From Vagococcus hydrophili (lineage in GTDB: Bacteria; Bacillota; Bacilli; Lactobacillales; Vagococcaceae), in contig NZ_CP049887.1 of the NCBI RefSeq assembly GCF_011304195.1, forward strand, positions 2,604,001 through 2,668,000: a stretch of 64,000 nucleotides of DNA. Direction: 5' to 3'. Position numbers and translations under genes: made by a program. Position 1 is the first letter of the stretch. Each line of letters opens with the position of its first letter. Under the pieces are notes generated by a model. That model did no database searches and was not told the origin of the DNA. It was given only the letters and a program-made list of their open reading frames with translations. This document shows, piece after piece, positions 15,613 to 24,677 of the stretch.

Positions 15613-15668
15613 TGTTGTTTTCCTCCTATGTTTTAAACCTTCTTTTTTGAGGTTACCCTCTGTTATAT

Positions 15669-15694
15669 ATATCGGTTATTTATTGTTATATTTA
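15669..15694 (-). promoter_or_regulatory. Sigma-D promoter of flagellin 3
   Basis: Minus strand TAAA (15691-15694)-N15-CCGATAT (15669-15675), a perfect match to the Bacillus sigma-D consensus. GNRA-capped hairpin GAGG-GTAA-CCTC at 15649-15660. Confidence 0.9.
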
Positions 15695-15728
15695 ACAATT
15701 TTTAGTTTTATTTTTTTCACATACAAAA

Positions 15729-15776
15729 AAAAAACACATAAAAATTACTAATAAAAGTAATTTTTATGTGTTTTTT
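15729..15776 (-). terminator. Terminator of the flgM-flgN-flgK-flgL operon
   Basis: 20-bp perfect stem (15729-15748 with 15757-15776), AT-rich but long, with T runs on both sides. Its distal arm includes the stop codon of flgL. Confidence 0.85.
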
Positions 15777-16728
15777 AAACGTAATCAAGCAAACTAGTTT
15801 GCATAATTTTACTTCCAACTGATAAACATGCTTGGTAAGCAACCATTTGATTACTAAATTCCATGTATTTTTCAGCCACATCAATGTCTTGTTTCTCAGA
15901 TAAAGCTTCTTTTAATTGAAGATTTTCAGCTTCATTACGATCTCTTGCTGATTCTAATCGATTAGTCGTTGTTCCTATTTTAGCACGAGCATCCACCATG
16001 TTCTCAAGATGAGTATCCCACCTAGCAACTAATCCTGTTGCTGGTTGATCACTAGTAGCTGCTGTTCCTGAGATAGCCGCATGATCATTATTATTCATAG
16101 CAAGCATTAGATCTTGAACAAAAATATTTAAATTATCAACATTTCCATTAGCGTCTGTCGTCTCATTCATGAACTTAGTTCCATCTGTAACTAGCTCAAC
16201 ATTCACACCCTCAGCTATTTCTCTAGGTAGATTGTTAGCTGTTCCATGATACTTAATCTCTGTAATATCCCCATTGTCATCCTTAACAACTTCGAAAGGA
16301 GGTGTTTGAGTATTCTGACCACCAAAGACATAGCGTCCATCATAAGTTGTATTAAGAGAGTCGACAATGCCATCAATCTCAGAAATCATTTCTTGCTTGT
16401 TAGCTTTCATTTCGTCTGGACCTAACGTTTCATTGGCACTTGCTAGCATTAAATCTCTCACACGGTGCATTGATTCTGTGGCATTTTTAAGTGCCGCATC
16501 TTGTGTGTTACTCCAACCGATAGACTCATTAATCGTTTGGTTATACCCCTCGTTTCGATAAATCGAATCATTCATTTGTAGAATTTTAGAAAAAGCTAAA
16601 GGATTATCTGAAGATTTTTCAATTTCTAAAAAAGAACTTAATTGACGATGATATTTATTCATCATTGTATAATTGTGATTTAAATTTCGTTGAAATGACG
16701 CGTGTTGATTAGCATCTGATACTCTCAT
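15775..16728 (-). CDS. flgL: Flagellar hook-associated protein FlgL (HAP3)
   Basis: 317 residues. Joins the hook to the filament together with FlgK. The N-terminal flagellin-like region MRVSDANQHASFQRNLNHNYTMMNKYHRQLSS, the motif YDGRYVFGGQNTQTPPFE at about 130, and the C-terminal LSEKQDIDVAEKYMEFSNQMVAYQACLSVGSKIMQTSLLDYV are typical. No signal peptide, as it leaves by the flagellar export system. Last gene of the flgM operon, 6 bases after flgK. Confidence 0.95.
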   Translation of the reverse strand: MRVSDANQHASFQRNLNHNYTMMNKYHRQLSSFLEIEKSSDNPLAFSKILQMNDSIYRNEGYNQTINESIGWSNTQDAALKNATESMHRVRDLMLASANETLGPDEMKANKQEMISEIDGIVDSLNTTYDGRYVFGGQNTQTPPFEVVKDDNGDITEIKYHGTANNLPREIAEGVNVELVTDGTKFMNETTDANGNVDNLNIFVQDLMLAMNNNDHAAISGTAATSDQPATGLVARWDTHLENMVDARAKIGTTTNRLESARDRNEAENLQLKEALSEKQDIDVAEKYMEFSNQMVAYQACLSVGSKIMQTSLLDYV

Positions 16729-16734
16729 TTATAA

Positions 16735-18306
16735 CTACACTCCTGTTCTATTAATTAATGTATCTAATAAATCAGATACAACAGATATTACTCTAGCATT
16801 TGCTTGGAAAGCACGTTGGAAACGCATAACATCCGTGATTTCCTCATTGATATTTACACCTGAAACAGAATATTTACGATCTTCTAATTGGAAAAGTAAA
16901 AATTCTTGAGTGGTTACTCGATTATCTGCTTGTTGCTTAGCAATACCATTTTTAGTCACGATATCAATATAAGAACCAAGTAGAGTTGAACCTCCTGGCT
17001 CATCTTTAATTGTCATCGTATCCGGGTCATAATCAAAGGTCGCATTAGGATAGCCTAATTTGGTATCTTTTAATTTACCAATTTCTTTAGCTCTCGTACC
17101 ATCCCCCACAGATCCATCAGATGGTAAGTACTCACCGGGATTGTTTGGATCTGGAACACGAACTTCTTTTCCTGCGTTAACTAATGAAGGATCTTTTTTT
17201 AATTTATCATTTACTTTAATATTTTTTGCAAAATTAGGATCGTTGGGATCTCCCAAAGTAAAGAAATCATCGCCCTTACCACCATCAGAATGGATAATAT
17301 TAACTGATGTTGCTAAATTAAACGTAAAAATATTAAATTCTTCTGTCCTAGCATCAATTTCTGCTAATCCTTCTTGCAAACCTTTTGCCGCACCACTTTC
17401 AACCGCAATTGGCTGGAATGTTGGTGGTGTATCTTTAGGATCTGAAATTAATAACTGCCCAACTGGATAATTCTCACCATTCGTCAAAGGTACCTTCTCG
17501 TTAGTTAAGTTACCACCTTCTGAAACTAAAGGTTGGTCATTAGCATCAGTTCCTACAACAACACTAATCGTTTTAATTTCACCTGGAGCTAGGATAGTTT
17601 CTCCACCCATTTTGACTGATACTCGGCCATATTCATCAAATGTTGTTTCAATATTACCAAAGCCAGATAAATCTTCTAGTAGCATATCTCTTCTATCAAG
17701 TAAATCGTTTGGCGTTCCACCATCTGCAGATGCTTTAAAAAGTTGCTGATTAATTTCATTTAACTCTTCTAATTTAGAATTGAAATCTAATACATTTTTT
17801 TCAAGGACTGAAACAGTGTCATTATGCAATGTTTCTAATTGTTTAGCCGTACGATTAATGTTCTCAGCTAAATTATTTCCATTTTCAACAACAATTAATT
17901 TTGCTGTATTCGATTCAGGATTATTAGCTAGTTGCGACCAAGCATCAAAATAGGCAGCTAAATCATCTGAAATTGCTTTTTGTCCTGGACTTTCATTAAA
18001 AATACTTTCAATTTGACCTAAAACATCTGCTTTTTGCTTGTATTGATTATATACCGAATTTTCTTTTCTAATGTTTGCTAATACAAACTGGTCAGAGGCT
18101 CTAGAAATTGAGTTAACTTTTGATCCTGTTCCAATTTGCCCTATTCCTGTGTAAGTATAAGGTTGGTTTGTTTCCATATCCGCTCTTTGTCTTGAATAAC
18201 CTGGCGTATTGGCATTAGCAATATTATGTGATGATGTTTCTAATGCCGTTTGTTGTGTGTTCATACCACTGTTTGCAGTACCGAGAGTTCCAAATAAACC
18301 TGTCAT
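16735..18306 (-). CDS. flgK: Flagellar hook-associated protein FlgK (HAP1)
   Basis: 523 residues. The N-terminal rod-type motif LFGTLGTANSGMNTQQTALETSSHNIANANTPGYSRQRADM and the C-terminal INEEITDVMRFQRAFQANARVISVVSDLLDTLINRTGV place it firmly. It forms the first layer of the hook-filament junction. It lies 28 bases after flgN, its export chaperone. Confidence 0.96.
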   Translation of the reverse strand: MTGLFGTLGTANSGMNTQQTALETSSHNIANANTPGYSRQRADMETNQPYTYTGIGQIGTGSKVNSISRASDQFVLANIRKENSVYNQYKQKADVLGQIESIFNESPGQKAISDDLAAYFDAWSQLANNPESNTAKLIVVENGNNLAENINRTAKQLETLHNDTVSVLEKNVLDFNSKLEELNEINQQLFKASADGGTPNDLLDRRDMLLEDLSGFGNIETTFDEYGRVSVKMGGETILAPGEIKTISVVVGTDANDQPLVSEGGNLTNEKVPLTNGENYPVGQLLISDPKDTPPTFQPIAVESGAAKGLQEGLAEIDARTEEFNIFTFNLATSVNIIHSDGGKGDDFFTLGDPNDPNFAKNIKVNDKLKKDPSLVNAGKEVRVPDPNNPGEYLPSDGSVGDGTRAKEIGKLKDTKLGYPNATFDYDPDTMTIKDEPGGSTLLGSYIDIVTKNGIAKQQADNRVTTQEFLLFQLEDRKYSVSGVNINEEITDVMRFQRAFQANARVISVVSDLLDTLINRTGV

Positions 18307-18334
18307 GAGTTTCCTCCTACGTTTTTCTAATTAT

Positions 18335-18697
18335 TTACATTGAATGATTGATAAATCCAACATCTGTTTGCTTTTGTAAGCTACCTTGTCTTGAATAAGT
18401 AGCATTCGTTTTCTGCGCTGCATCACCTACCACTTTTAAGAAATTATCATTAAAAGAGATAGCTTGTTGCGTGAGTAGTAGATTATCATCTTGTAGTTGT
18501 TTGACTTCTAAAAGCAACTTTTTTTCATTATCACTTGGAATAGAAGTGACTAATTTTAAAGAGTCTGCGATTGTTTCTTTTTGTTTTGAAATTTTTTCTA
18601 TTTTAACGCCATCGCTTTCAATCAACGCTTTGTTTTCTTTTTTTAAAATTCTAATTAATTGTTTTAGTAATGGCGTAAGCTGTTTAGTTGTCTCCAT
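18335..18697 (-). CDS. flgN: FlgN-type export chaperone
   Basis: 120 residues, all helical, with the FlgN-like pattern LLKQLIRILKKENKALIESDGVKIEKISKQKETIADSL. In this family it binds FlgK and FlgL before export. The C-terminal YSRQGSLQK resembles the end of FlgN proteins. Its place between flgM and flgK is the standard one. Confidence 0.88.
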   Translation of the reverse strand: METTKQLTPLLKQLIRILKKENKALIESDGVKIEKISKQKETIADSLKLVTSIPSDNEKKLLLEVKQLQDDNLLLTQQAISFNDNFLKVVGDAAQKTNATYSRQGSLQKQTDVGFINHSM

Positions 18698-18701
18698 ATA
18701 C

Positions 18702-18980
18702 TTATTCTTGTCCTTTTAACGTCATAAATATCTTGTCAGCAATCTCTTCTGAAGAAACTTTATATGTGCCATCTTTTATTGCTTTTTTGATATCTTGAAC
18801 TTTTTGAGAGTTATCTATCTCTGTAACGTGATGTTCCATTCTTAATTTTTGGCTAGTATTAGATAAATTAATTTCTACACACTCGTTACTAGATGATTTT
18901 TTTATTTTTTCTCTATTTTCATTCGTTTTTTGTGAATTATAAGTATCACCATATTTATTATATTGATTATTTATTTTCAT
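18702..18980 (-). CDS. flgM: Anti-sigma factor FlgM
   Basis: 92 residues. The C-terminal half (about 45-90: VTEIDNSQKVQDIKKAIKDGTYKVSSEEIADKIFMTL) is the FlgM domain that holds FliA/sigma-D until the hook is complete and FlgM is exported. The N-terminal half is polar and probably disordered. A sigma-D-type promoter lies directly upstream, giving the expected feedback loop. Only 4 bases separate it from flgN. Confidence 0.93.
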   Translation of the reverse strand: MKINNQYNKYGDTYNSQKTNENREKIKKSSSNECVEINLSNTSQKLRMEHHVTEIDNSQKVQDIKKAIKDGTYKVSSEEIADKIFMTLKGQE

Positions 18981-19034
18981 ATGAATTTCTCCTTTATAAA
19001 ATGATAACCGCTAGCATTAAGCTCTACATATTAG

Positions 19035-19060
19035 TTATCGGCTCTTTAAATATTTAGTTA
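19035..19060 (-). promoter_or_regulatory. Sigma-D promoter of the flgM-flgN-flgK-flgL operon
   Basis: Minus strand TAAC (19057-19060)-N15-CCGATAA (19035-19041), with the extra G of GCCGATAA before it. Confidence 0.75.
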
Positions 19061-19142
19061 AGACTAAGAAACTAGTTTAACAGCTAATATAATAAGCAAT
19101 ACATATTTTTTATGAAAAAACATTGATTAAACGAAAAAATGC

Positions 19143-19178
19143 AAAAAAAGATGAACAAGCCTGATAGACTCATTCATC
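19143..19178 (-). terminator. Terminator of the 31-kb fla/che operon
   Basis: Minus strand: GATGAATGAGTCT pairs with AGGCTTGTTCATC through 13 bp including U-G pairs, closed by a 3-base loop, then seven Ts. It lies just after the fliY stop. Confidence 0.8.
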
Positions 19179-19182
19179 CATT

Positions 19183-20232
19183 TTAATGTAAATTATTGAT
19201 TCGCTGTTTTTGTGATAATATACTTGTAACTCTGATGCCAAAATTCTCATTGATGACAACCACTTCACCATGTGCTATCAATTTACCATTGACATAAACT
19301 TCTAAAGGCTCATCAGTTAGTTTATCTAATTCAACGACAGAACCCACACCAATTGATAAAATTTCTTTAATAGATTTTCGACTGTTTCCTAGTACAACAC
19401 TAAAATCTAAGGGGACATCCATTAATAAATCTAAGTTATCAACATTTGTTTCGACTTTTTTTACATCTAAATCTTCAAATTCTGGTTGTTGGATGACAAT
19501 TTTTCGAGTATTTTCTTTCTTAGGAGCCGGCTTTTCAATCACTTTTTCTGCCACGACTTCACGTCCTTCTAAAACTTCTGCTGTATCTTTCATCATAAGT
19601 TCCGAAATTTCTTCAACCATTTCACGTGTGTATATTTGCATGATTTCACTTTCAATCACACCTTCAACAGATAAATCGAATGATACTTTTGATACGACTG
19701 TGTCTAGGGCAATTCCTGTGTAACTAACTGACTCTTCGTCCTTCCATAAATTGACTTCTGGAGGTAAGATATCCACTTTTTTACCAATCATAGTTGCCAT
19801 AGATGTTGATGCCGAACCGATCATTTGATTCATAGCCTCACCCACTGCGCTAAGTTCTAATTCAGTGAACTCTGTGTTGTCAGGATGTCCATCTCCACCA
19901 ATCATTAAATCGGCAATAATAATCGCATCTTCCACATTTAAGAGTAGTAAATTACTTCCTTCTAACCCTTCCTTAAAGCCTACAACTGATGATACTTTTG
20001 GTGTTACCAAATCACTTAATATCTCATTAAACTCTACATATTTTACTCTAGGCGTTGTAATGGTTACTCTTCGATTCAAAATTGAAGACAGAGTTGTTGC
20101 TGCTTGAGACATTGAAATATTTCCAACTTCTCCAATTAAATCGGTAATTTCTTGATTAAAGAGAGGTTCTACTGACTCACTTTCTTCTTTTAATAACTTT
20201 TCTATTTGTTCTTGAGATAAATTTTCGCTCAT
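19183..20232 (-). CDS. fliY: Flagellar motor switch phosphatase FliY
   Basis: 349 residues. Residues 5-14, LSQEQIEKLL, are the FliM-like CheY-P-binding peptide. Two CheC-like modules follow (about 25-210, with EVGNISMSQAATTLSSIL and AVGEAMNQMIGSASTSMATMIG). A linker leads to a C-terminal FliN/SpoA domain (about 265-345, LLMDVPLDFSVVLGNSRKSIKEILSIGVGSVVELDK). As in Bacillus it forms part of the C-ring and removes phosphate from CheY. Last gene of the long operon; its ATG overlaps the end of fliM. Confidence 0.94.
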   Translation of the reverse strand: MSENLSQEQIEKLLKEESESVEPLFNQEITDLIGEVGNISMSQAATTLSSILNRRVTITTPRVKYVEFNEILSDLVTPKVSSVVGFKEGLEGSNLLLLNVEDAIIIADLMIGGDGHPDNTEFTELELSAVGEAMNQMIGSASTSMATMIGKKVDILPPEVNLWKDEESVSYTGIALDTVVSKVSFDLSVEGVIESEIMQIYTREMVEEISELMMKDTAEVLEGREVVAEKVIEKPAPKKENTRKIVIQQPEFEDLDVKKVETNVDNLDLLMDVPLDFSVVLGNSRKSIKEILSIGVGSVVELDKLTDEPLEVYVNGKLIAHGEVVVINENFGIRVTSILSQKQRINNLH

Positions 20233-21230
20233 TATTCTGATTCTCCTTCTGAAATTTCTAATACTTCAACCGCTAACCTTTTTTCTTTTTTACCAGGTTT
20301 AACGTAACCAAAGAATTGATCTCCTGCATACATTTTTAGTGGCTCTGAAATTTTTTGATCTAAACTTATGGCGTCACCAACCTCGAGATTTATAAAATCA
20401 GAAAGAGTCATTTGGGTCGTCCCTAAAACAGCCTGAAGTCCTAAGTCAACGCTTTTGATATTTTTATGTAAGTGATCATTGTCTTCTTGATTAAATCCCT
20501 TGTCAGAATCAAACCAATTTCTGAAGCTCAATTTATCCATAATTCCTTCGAAAAAGACATAAGGGATACAAAGATTAATAAAAGTTTTTTGATTTAAAAC
20601 AGAAACTGTACATGTCACTAAAACTACTGGCTCATTAGGTGACATGTTTTGTAATAGTTGGGGATTTGTATCTAGTCCATTAAGGTGACAATCTAATTCC
20701 ACAATATCATTCCAAGCCGTTTCAAAAGCAAGTATTAAAATTTTGTATACTTCTTCTAATAAAGCAAGTTCAATATCAGTAAACCCTTTTTTCTCCTGAT
20801 TTTTGAATTTACCAATTTCAGTCTCACTTCCTCCACATAAAAGTTCAACTAAAATCATTGAAAATTGCGGATTTATTTCAATCATTTGAACACCTGATAA
20901 AGGCGTTGATTGAAAGAGACCTAATAGAGTGAATTTAGGAATCGAATGAATAAATTCATCATAACTAATTTGCTCAATTGATGCTAATTTAAGAGAAACG
21001 TTTGATCTAATTTGTGTCGTTAAATGATTACCTGCGTACTTAGAAAAATCCTCAAAAATCATAAACAACGTATTGATGTATTCTTTTGATAATTTAGTTG
21101 GTCTTCTAAAATCATAAGATTTAACGTTGGATTCTTCTTCTTTATCTAAATAAGCCTTTTCATCAATCTCACCACTACTCATAGCATTTAAAAGCGCATC
21201 AATTTCTTGTTGTGTCAATACTTGTGTCAA
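20232..21230 (-). CDS. fliM: Flagellar motor switch protein FliM
   Basis: 332 residues. LTQQEIDALL (residues 5-14) is the CheY-P-binding peptide. The middle domain (about 45-230) and the C-terminal SpoA domain (about 250-325) complete the C-ring subunit. Its start overlaps the cheW stop by 4 bases. fliM and fliY sit at the far end of the operon after the chemotaxis genes, whereas in Bacillus they lie between fliL and cheY. Confidence 0.95.
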   Translation of the reverse strand: MTQVLTQQEIDALLNAMSSGEIDEKAYLDKEEESNVKSYDFRRPTKLSKEYINTLFMIFEDFSKYAGNHLTTQIRSNVSLKLASIEQISYDEFIHSIPKFTLLGLFQSTPLSGVQMIEINPQFSMILVELLCGGSETEIGKFKNQEKKGFTDIELALLEEVYKILILAFETAWNDIVELDCHLNGLDTNPQLLQNMSPNEPVVLVTCTVSVLNQKTFINLCIPYVFFEGIMDKLSFRNWFDSDKGFNQEDNDHLHKNIKSVDLGLQAVLGTTQMTLSDFINLEVGDAISLDQKISEPLKMYAGDQFFGYVKPGKKEKRLAVEVLEISEGESE

Positions 21231-21637
21231 ATTGATCCCTCATTTTCAGTAAATATTGTCATTATGTCGATAATATTGGTTAGTTTATCTTGAATCATGA
21301 TAATTCCTTCAACATTATCATCATTTTTTGAATCTAAAGTCTGAATCTCTTCTGAATCAATCGTAAAAACGCCCACAATATCTTCAACAAGTAATCCAAT
21401 TTTTTCTTCTTCATTTGTAATCACTATAATATTTTTATGAAGACTATTTTCATCTTCTTTAAGAAATTTAGAAAAATTAACTAGTGTCACAATCGTTCCT
21501 CTTAAATTAATCAAGCCCTCAACCCAAGATTGGGCTTGAGGGACCTTGAAAATTTTAGTTGATTTAATTATTTCACCGACATTTTCAGTTTTTATACCAT
21601 AGTACTTTTCACCCTTAGTAAAGACAATTAATTGCAT
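21227..21637 (-). CDS. cheW: Chemotaxis coupling protein CheW (copy 1)
   Basis: 136 residues, a single CheW domain: IVFTKGEKYYGIKTENVGEIIKSTKIFKVPQAQSWVEGLINLRGTIVTLVNF. It links receptors to CheA. The VEGLINLRG block is the best conserved part. Encoded between cheY and fliM. Confidence 0.93.
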   Translation of the reverse strand: MQLIVFTKGEKYYGIKTENVGEIIKSTKIFKVPQAQSWVEGLINLRGTIVTLVNFSKFLKEDENSLHKNIIVITNEEEKIGLLVEDIVGVFTIDSEEIQTLDSKNDDNVEGIIMIQDKLTNIIDIMTIFTENEGSI

Positions 21638-21663
21638 AATTTTTTCTCCTCACTGTAATACAA

Positions 21664-22026
21664 CTACACACTAACTTTATCTAACGCTTTGATTACTCGA
21701 TCTGCATCAAAAGGTTTGACAATAAAATCAAGTGCACCTTCACGAATAGCTTCCATAACCATCGATTGTTGCCCCATAGCACTACACATTAATACTTTTG
21801 CATTAGCATCAAATTCTTTGATTGCTTTTAATGCTTCCACACCGTCCATCTCAGGCATTGTTATGTCCATTGTCACTAAATCTGGTTTTTCAGTTTTGTA
21901 TTTCTCAATTGCTTCTAAACCATTTTGAGCTTCTCCTAAAACAGAATAACCATTCTTCTCTAAAATATCCTTAAGCTTCATTCTCATAAATACCGCATCA
22001 TCTACTATTAAAACTGTTTTTGTCAT
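21664..22026 (-). CDS. cheY: Chemotaxis response regulator CheY
   Basis: 120 residues, receiver domain only. The acidic pocket D9-D10, phosphorylation site D54 (VTMDITMPEMDG), S82 and K104 (FIVKPF) are all present. CheY-P binds FliM and FliY and changes motor rotation. Confidence 0.96.
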   Translation of the reverse strand: MTKTVLIVDDAVFMRMKLKDILEKNGYSVLGEAQNGLEAIEKYKTEKPDLVTMDITMPEMDGVEALKAIKEFDANAKVLMCSAMGQQSMVMEAIREGALDFIVKPFDADRVIKALDKVSV

Positions 22027-22042
22027 TATTATTTCCTACTTT

Positions 22043-22639
22043 CTACATTCCTATTGATTTAAATAAATTTTCTAAAACGCCAACTTCAGGTATAAAATAA
22101 AGAAGAGCATCCATTTTTTTTCCAGAGTAATAAAACTCATTTTCGATAATCAAAACTTCATCATCAAATTGATCAAATACCATATATAAACTACTAATAA
22201 TCGAACCAAACATATCAATAGTTAATCCTGGTTCAGATGTGTGAAACTCAATTTCTAACATTTGACCAATTGAATTCATAAATGAATTAACCAAGATATT
22301 AGAAAGTTCTGTAATCGCTGAACCAATCATTTCTTCAGATTTCTCAAAATCTGGCGGTAGCATCATATCACAAATTTCACTAGCTGAACTCTCTGGGAGA
22401 GCAAATAAAAACATGCCTTCCCCTTTACTGCTAACTTGAATTGTCACAGCATAAATAATTTCACTTTCAGCCATAATATCCTTGTACAGTTCTTCATAAT
22501 TCATCACTTTTATCAAAGGAACAATCATTTCAACTGGCTTATCAATTAAAACAGAAATACTTGTTGCTGCATGACCGCCACCAATATTCACTAACTCTTT
22601 TAACGCATCAATTTCTAAAGAAGTTAATTTATTCATCAT
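22043..22639 (-). CDS. cheC: CheY-P phosphatase CheC
   Basis: 198 residues. Two copies of the CheC/FliY signature are visible: ALKELVNIGGGHAATSISVLIDKP near residue 12 and AITELSNILVNSFMNSIGQMLEIEFHTSEP near 105, each with E..N and a later P. In Bacillus, CheC removes phosphate from CheY and is enhanced by CheD, also encoded here. Start codons ATGATG at 22639/22636 overlap the cheA stop. Confidence 0.92.
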   Translation of the reverse strand: MMNKLTSLEIDALKELVNIGGGHAATSISVLIDKPVEMIVPLIKVMNYEELYKDIMAESEIIYAVTIQVSSKGEGMFLFALPESSASEICDMMLPPDFEKSEEMIGSAITELSNILVNSFMNSIGQMLEIEFHTSEPGLTIDMFGSIISSLYMVFDQFDDEVLIIENEFYYSGKKMDALLYFIPEVGVLENLFKSIGM

Positions 22640-24660
22640 ATTTTTTTCACGCTACCTTCACTACAAATCACATTTATATCTAATATCAAAGTGATATCCC
22701 CGTTACCAAGAATCGTAGCACCTAAAAATTTATTCAAGTGTTTCAACTCTCGTCCAAGTTTCTTTATCACAATTTCTTGTTGCCCTATTAATTCATCTAC
22801 TAGAAACGCATAGTAATTTTTACCTAGTAGTACAATAATCAAATGAGGATTCCCATCAGGATGTTCATTTTTAGGTAATTCTAAGATTTCTTGGAGCCTA
22901 ATGACTGGAATTGCAATATCTTGATACATAAACACTTCTTTCATATGTATTTTAGAGATATTTTCCTCAGAAACTTCAACTACTTTCTCGATAGATCCTT
23001 GTGGTAATGCGAAAAGTTCCCCAGAAACTTTCACCATGAGTGATTGAATAATCGATAATGTCAAAGGCAAATTAATCGTAAATGTTGATCCTAAATCTAC
23101 TTGACTTTGAAGTTCAATTGAACCACCTAATTGACTAATTTTAGACTGAACGACATCCATTCCAACCCCACGACCGGAGACATTCGTAACTTCTTGTGCA
23201 GTAGAAAAACCAGGATGAAAAATTAAATGAAGGATTTCTTTCTCTGAGAGACCTTCCGTTGAAATACCTTTTTTTTCAGCACTATTTTTTATAACTTCTG
23301 GATTAATACCTTTACCGTCATCCGAAACAGTGATTGTGACCCTGTTTCCTTGTTGAAATGCGGTAATCTTAATTTCACCTTCAACTGGTTTACCTAATTC
23401 CTGTCTCCGCTCTCTAGATTCAATCCCGTGATCAGCCGAATTTCTAATGAGATGGACAAGAGGTTCGCTTAATTCAGAAACCACCGTTCGATCTAATTCA
23501 GTATCTTCACCTTCAATAACTAACGTCATATCTTTGTCTAAATCACGTGCTAAGTCACGAACAACCCTTGGAAATCGATTCATAACAACACTTACTTGCT
23601 GCATTCTGATCTTTAAAACCAAATCTTGGAGTTCAGACGTTATTCTAGCAACTTCTGTTAATGGCTCTTTGATATCATGTTTCGTATCACTTGTGCTTAT
23701 ATTTTCTAACCTTGTCCGGTAAACAACTAGCTCGGAAACTAAATTCATGAATGTATCTAATTTAGTTAAATCAACTTTTATTGATTGCTGACCATGTTTA
23801 GCTGCTTGTTTATTTTTCTCTTTTTTGGTGGGTGCTTTTTGAGTTGGTACATCTTTACTTTCAGATACAGCAACTACTTCTACTTGTTTTGTAAAAATTT
23901 CATCGGGCGTTAATACATCCATCGTTTCAATATCACTGTTTGATAATATATTTTCTCGAACTACTTCTTGAGTTTTATCAGTAATTAAAATTAAATGAAA
24001 ATCTTGATCAAATTCGCCTTTTTCTAACGTTTCTGTATCAGGATAGCTAAAGGTTACTTCCCCGACTTGATTTAATTTATCTAAAATCAAGTAAACTCTA
24101 GGTGCTTTTAACGTACACGTCTCTTCTAATCTAATACTCACCCCAAAAGGCATATAATTAGTATTTTCTAAATCGTTCATTAATTGAATATCTACAGAAG
24201 TTAAATGATCTGTTGGAAAACAAATTGTTTCTTTTTTATTTTTTTTTATGACTTCATCTTCAACAACGTCTTCTGTTGAATTTTCAACTTCCTTTAACCG
24301 CTTCATTAAAGACGAAATCTCTGCCTCTTCAAAATCAGTTTCACTTCTTAAACTTTCAATGATTTCAGATAAAGAATCCAAACAATCAAATATTAAAGAA
24401 ATACTATCTGAGTTGACTTCAACTACTTTATTTTTAAAATGTTGAAAAATATTTTCCATGCGGTGAGTCAGTTTAGCCATTGTCTCATATCCCATCGTTG
24501 CTGCCATTCCTTTTAACGTATGTGCCGATCTAAAAATACTATCTATCGTCTCTTCACTTCCAGGATCATTTTCCAATTCTAAAACACCATCGTTTAAATT
24601 TTCTAAATGTTCATCTGCCTCTTCAAAAAACAGTTCCCGGTATTTTTCATTATCATCCAT
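22636..24660 (-). CDS. cheA: Chemotaxis histidine kinase CheA
   Basis: 674 residues. HPt domain with phospho-accepting His47 (SAHTLKGMA). CheY-binding P2 at about 170-270, dimerisation P3 at about 295-360. ATPase domain with N-box HLIRNSADHGIE and G-boxes DDGKGI and GRGVGMDVV. C-terminal CheW-like regulatory domain (about 545-670, ending near LGNGDITLILDINVI). All expected domains are present. Confidence 0.97.
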   Translation of the reverse strand: MDDNEKYRELFFEEADEHLENLNDGVLELENDPGSEETIDSIFRSAHTLKGMAATMGYETMAKLTHRMENIFQHFKNKVVEVNSDSISLIFDCLDSLSEIIESLRSETDFEEAEISSLMKRLKEVENSTEDVVEDEVIKKNKKETICFPTDHLTSVDIQLMNDLENTNYMPFGVSIRLEETCTLKAPRVYLILDKLNQVGEVTFSYPDTETLEKGEFDQDFHLILITDKTQEVVRENILSNSDIETMDVLTPDEIFTKQVEVVAVSESKDVPTQKAPTKKEKNKQAAKHGQQSIKVDLTKLDTFMNLVSELVVYRTRLENISTSDTKHDIKEPLTEVARITSELQDLVLKIRMQQVSVVMNRFPRVVRDLARDLDKDMTLVIEGEDTELDRTVVSELSEPLVHLIRNSADHGIESRERRQELGKPVEGEIKITAFQQGNRVTITVSDDGKGINPEVIKNSAEKKGISTEGLSEKEILHLIFHPGFSTAQEVTNVSGRGVGMDVVQSKISQLGGSIELQSQVDLGSTFTINLPLTLSIIQSLMVKVSGELFALPQGSIEKVVEVSEENISKIHMKEVFMYQDIAIPVIRLQEILELPKNEHPDGNPHLIIVLLGKNYYAFLVDELIGQQEIVIKKLGRELKHLNKFLGATILGNGDITLILDINVICSEGSVKKI

Positions 24661-24677
24661 TTAAATCCCTCCTTCCT

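Noticed and set aside
15503-15751. 82-codon plus-strand open frame across the start of flagellin 3
   Set aside because: It is antisense to the conserved flagellin N-terminus, has no ribosome site and ends inside the flgL terminator.
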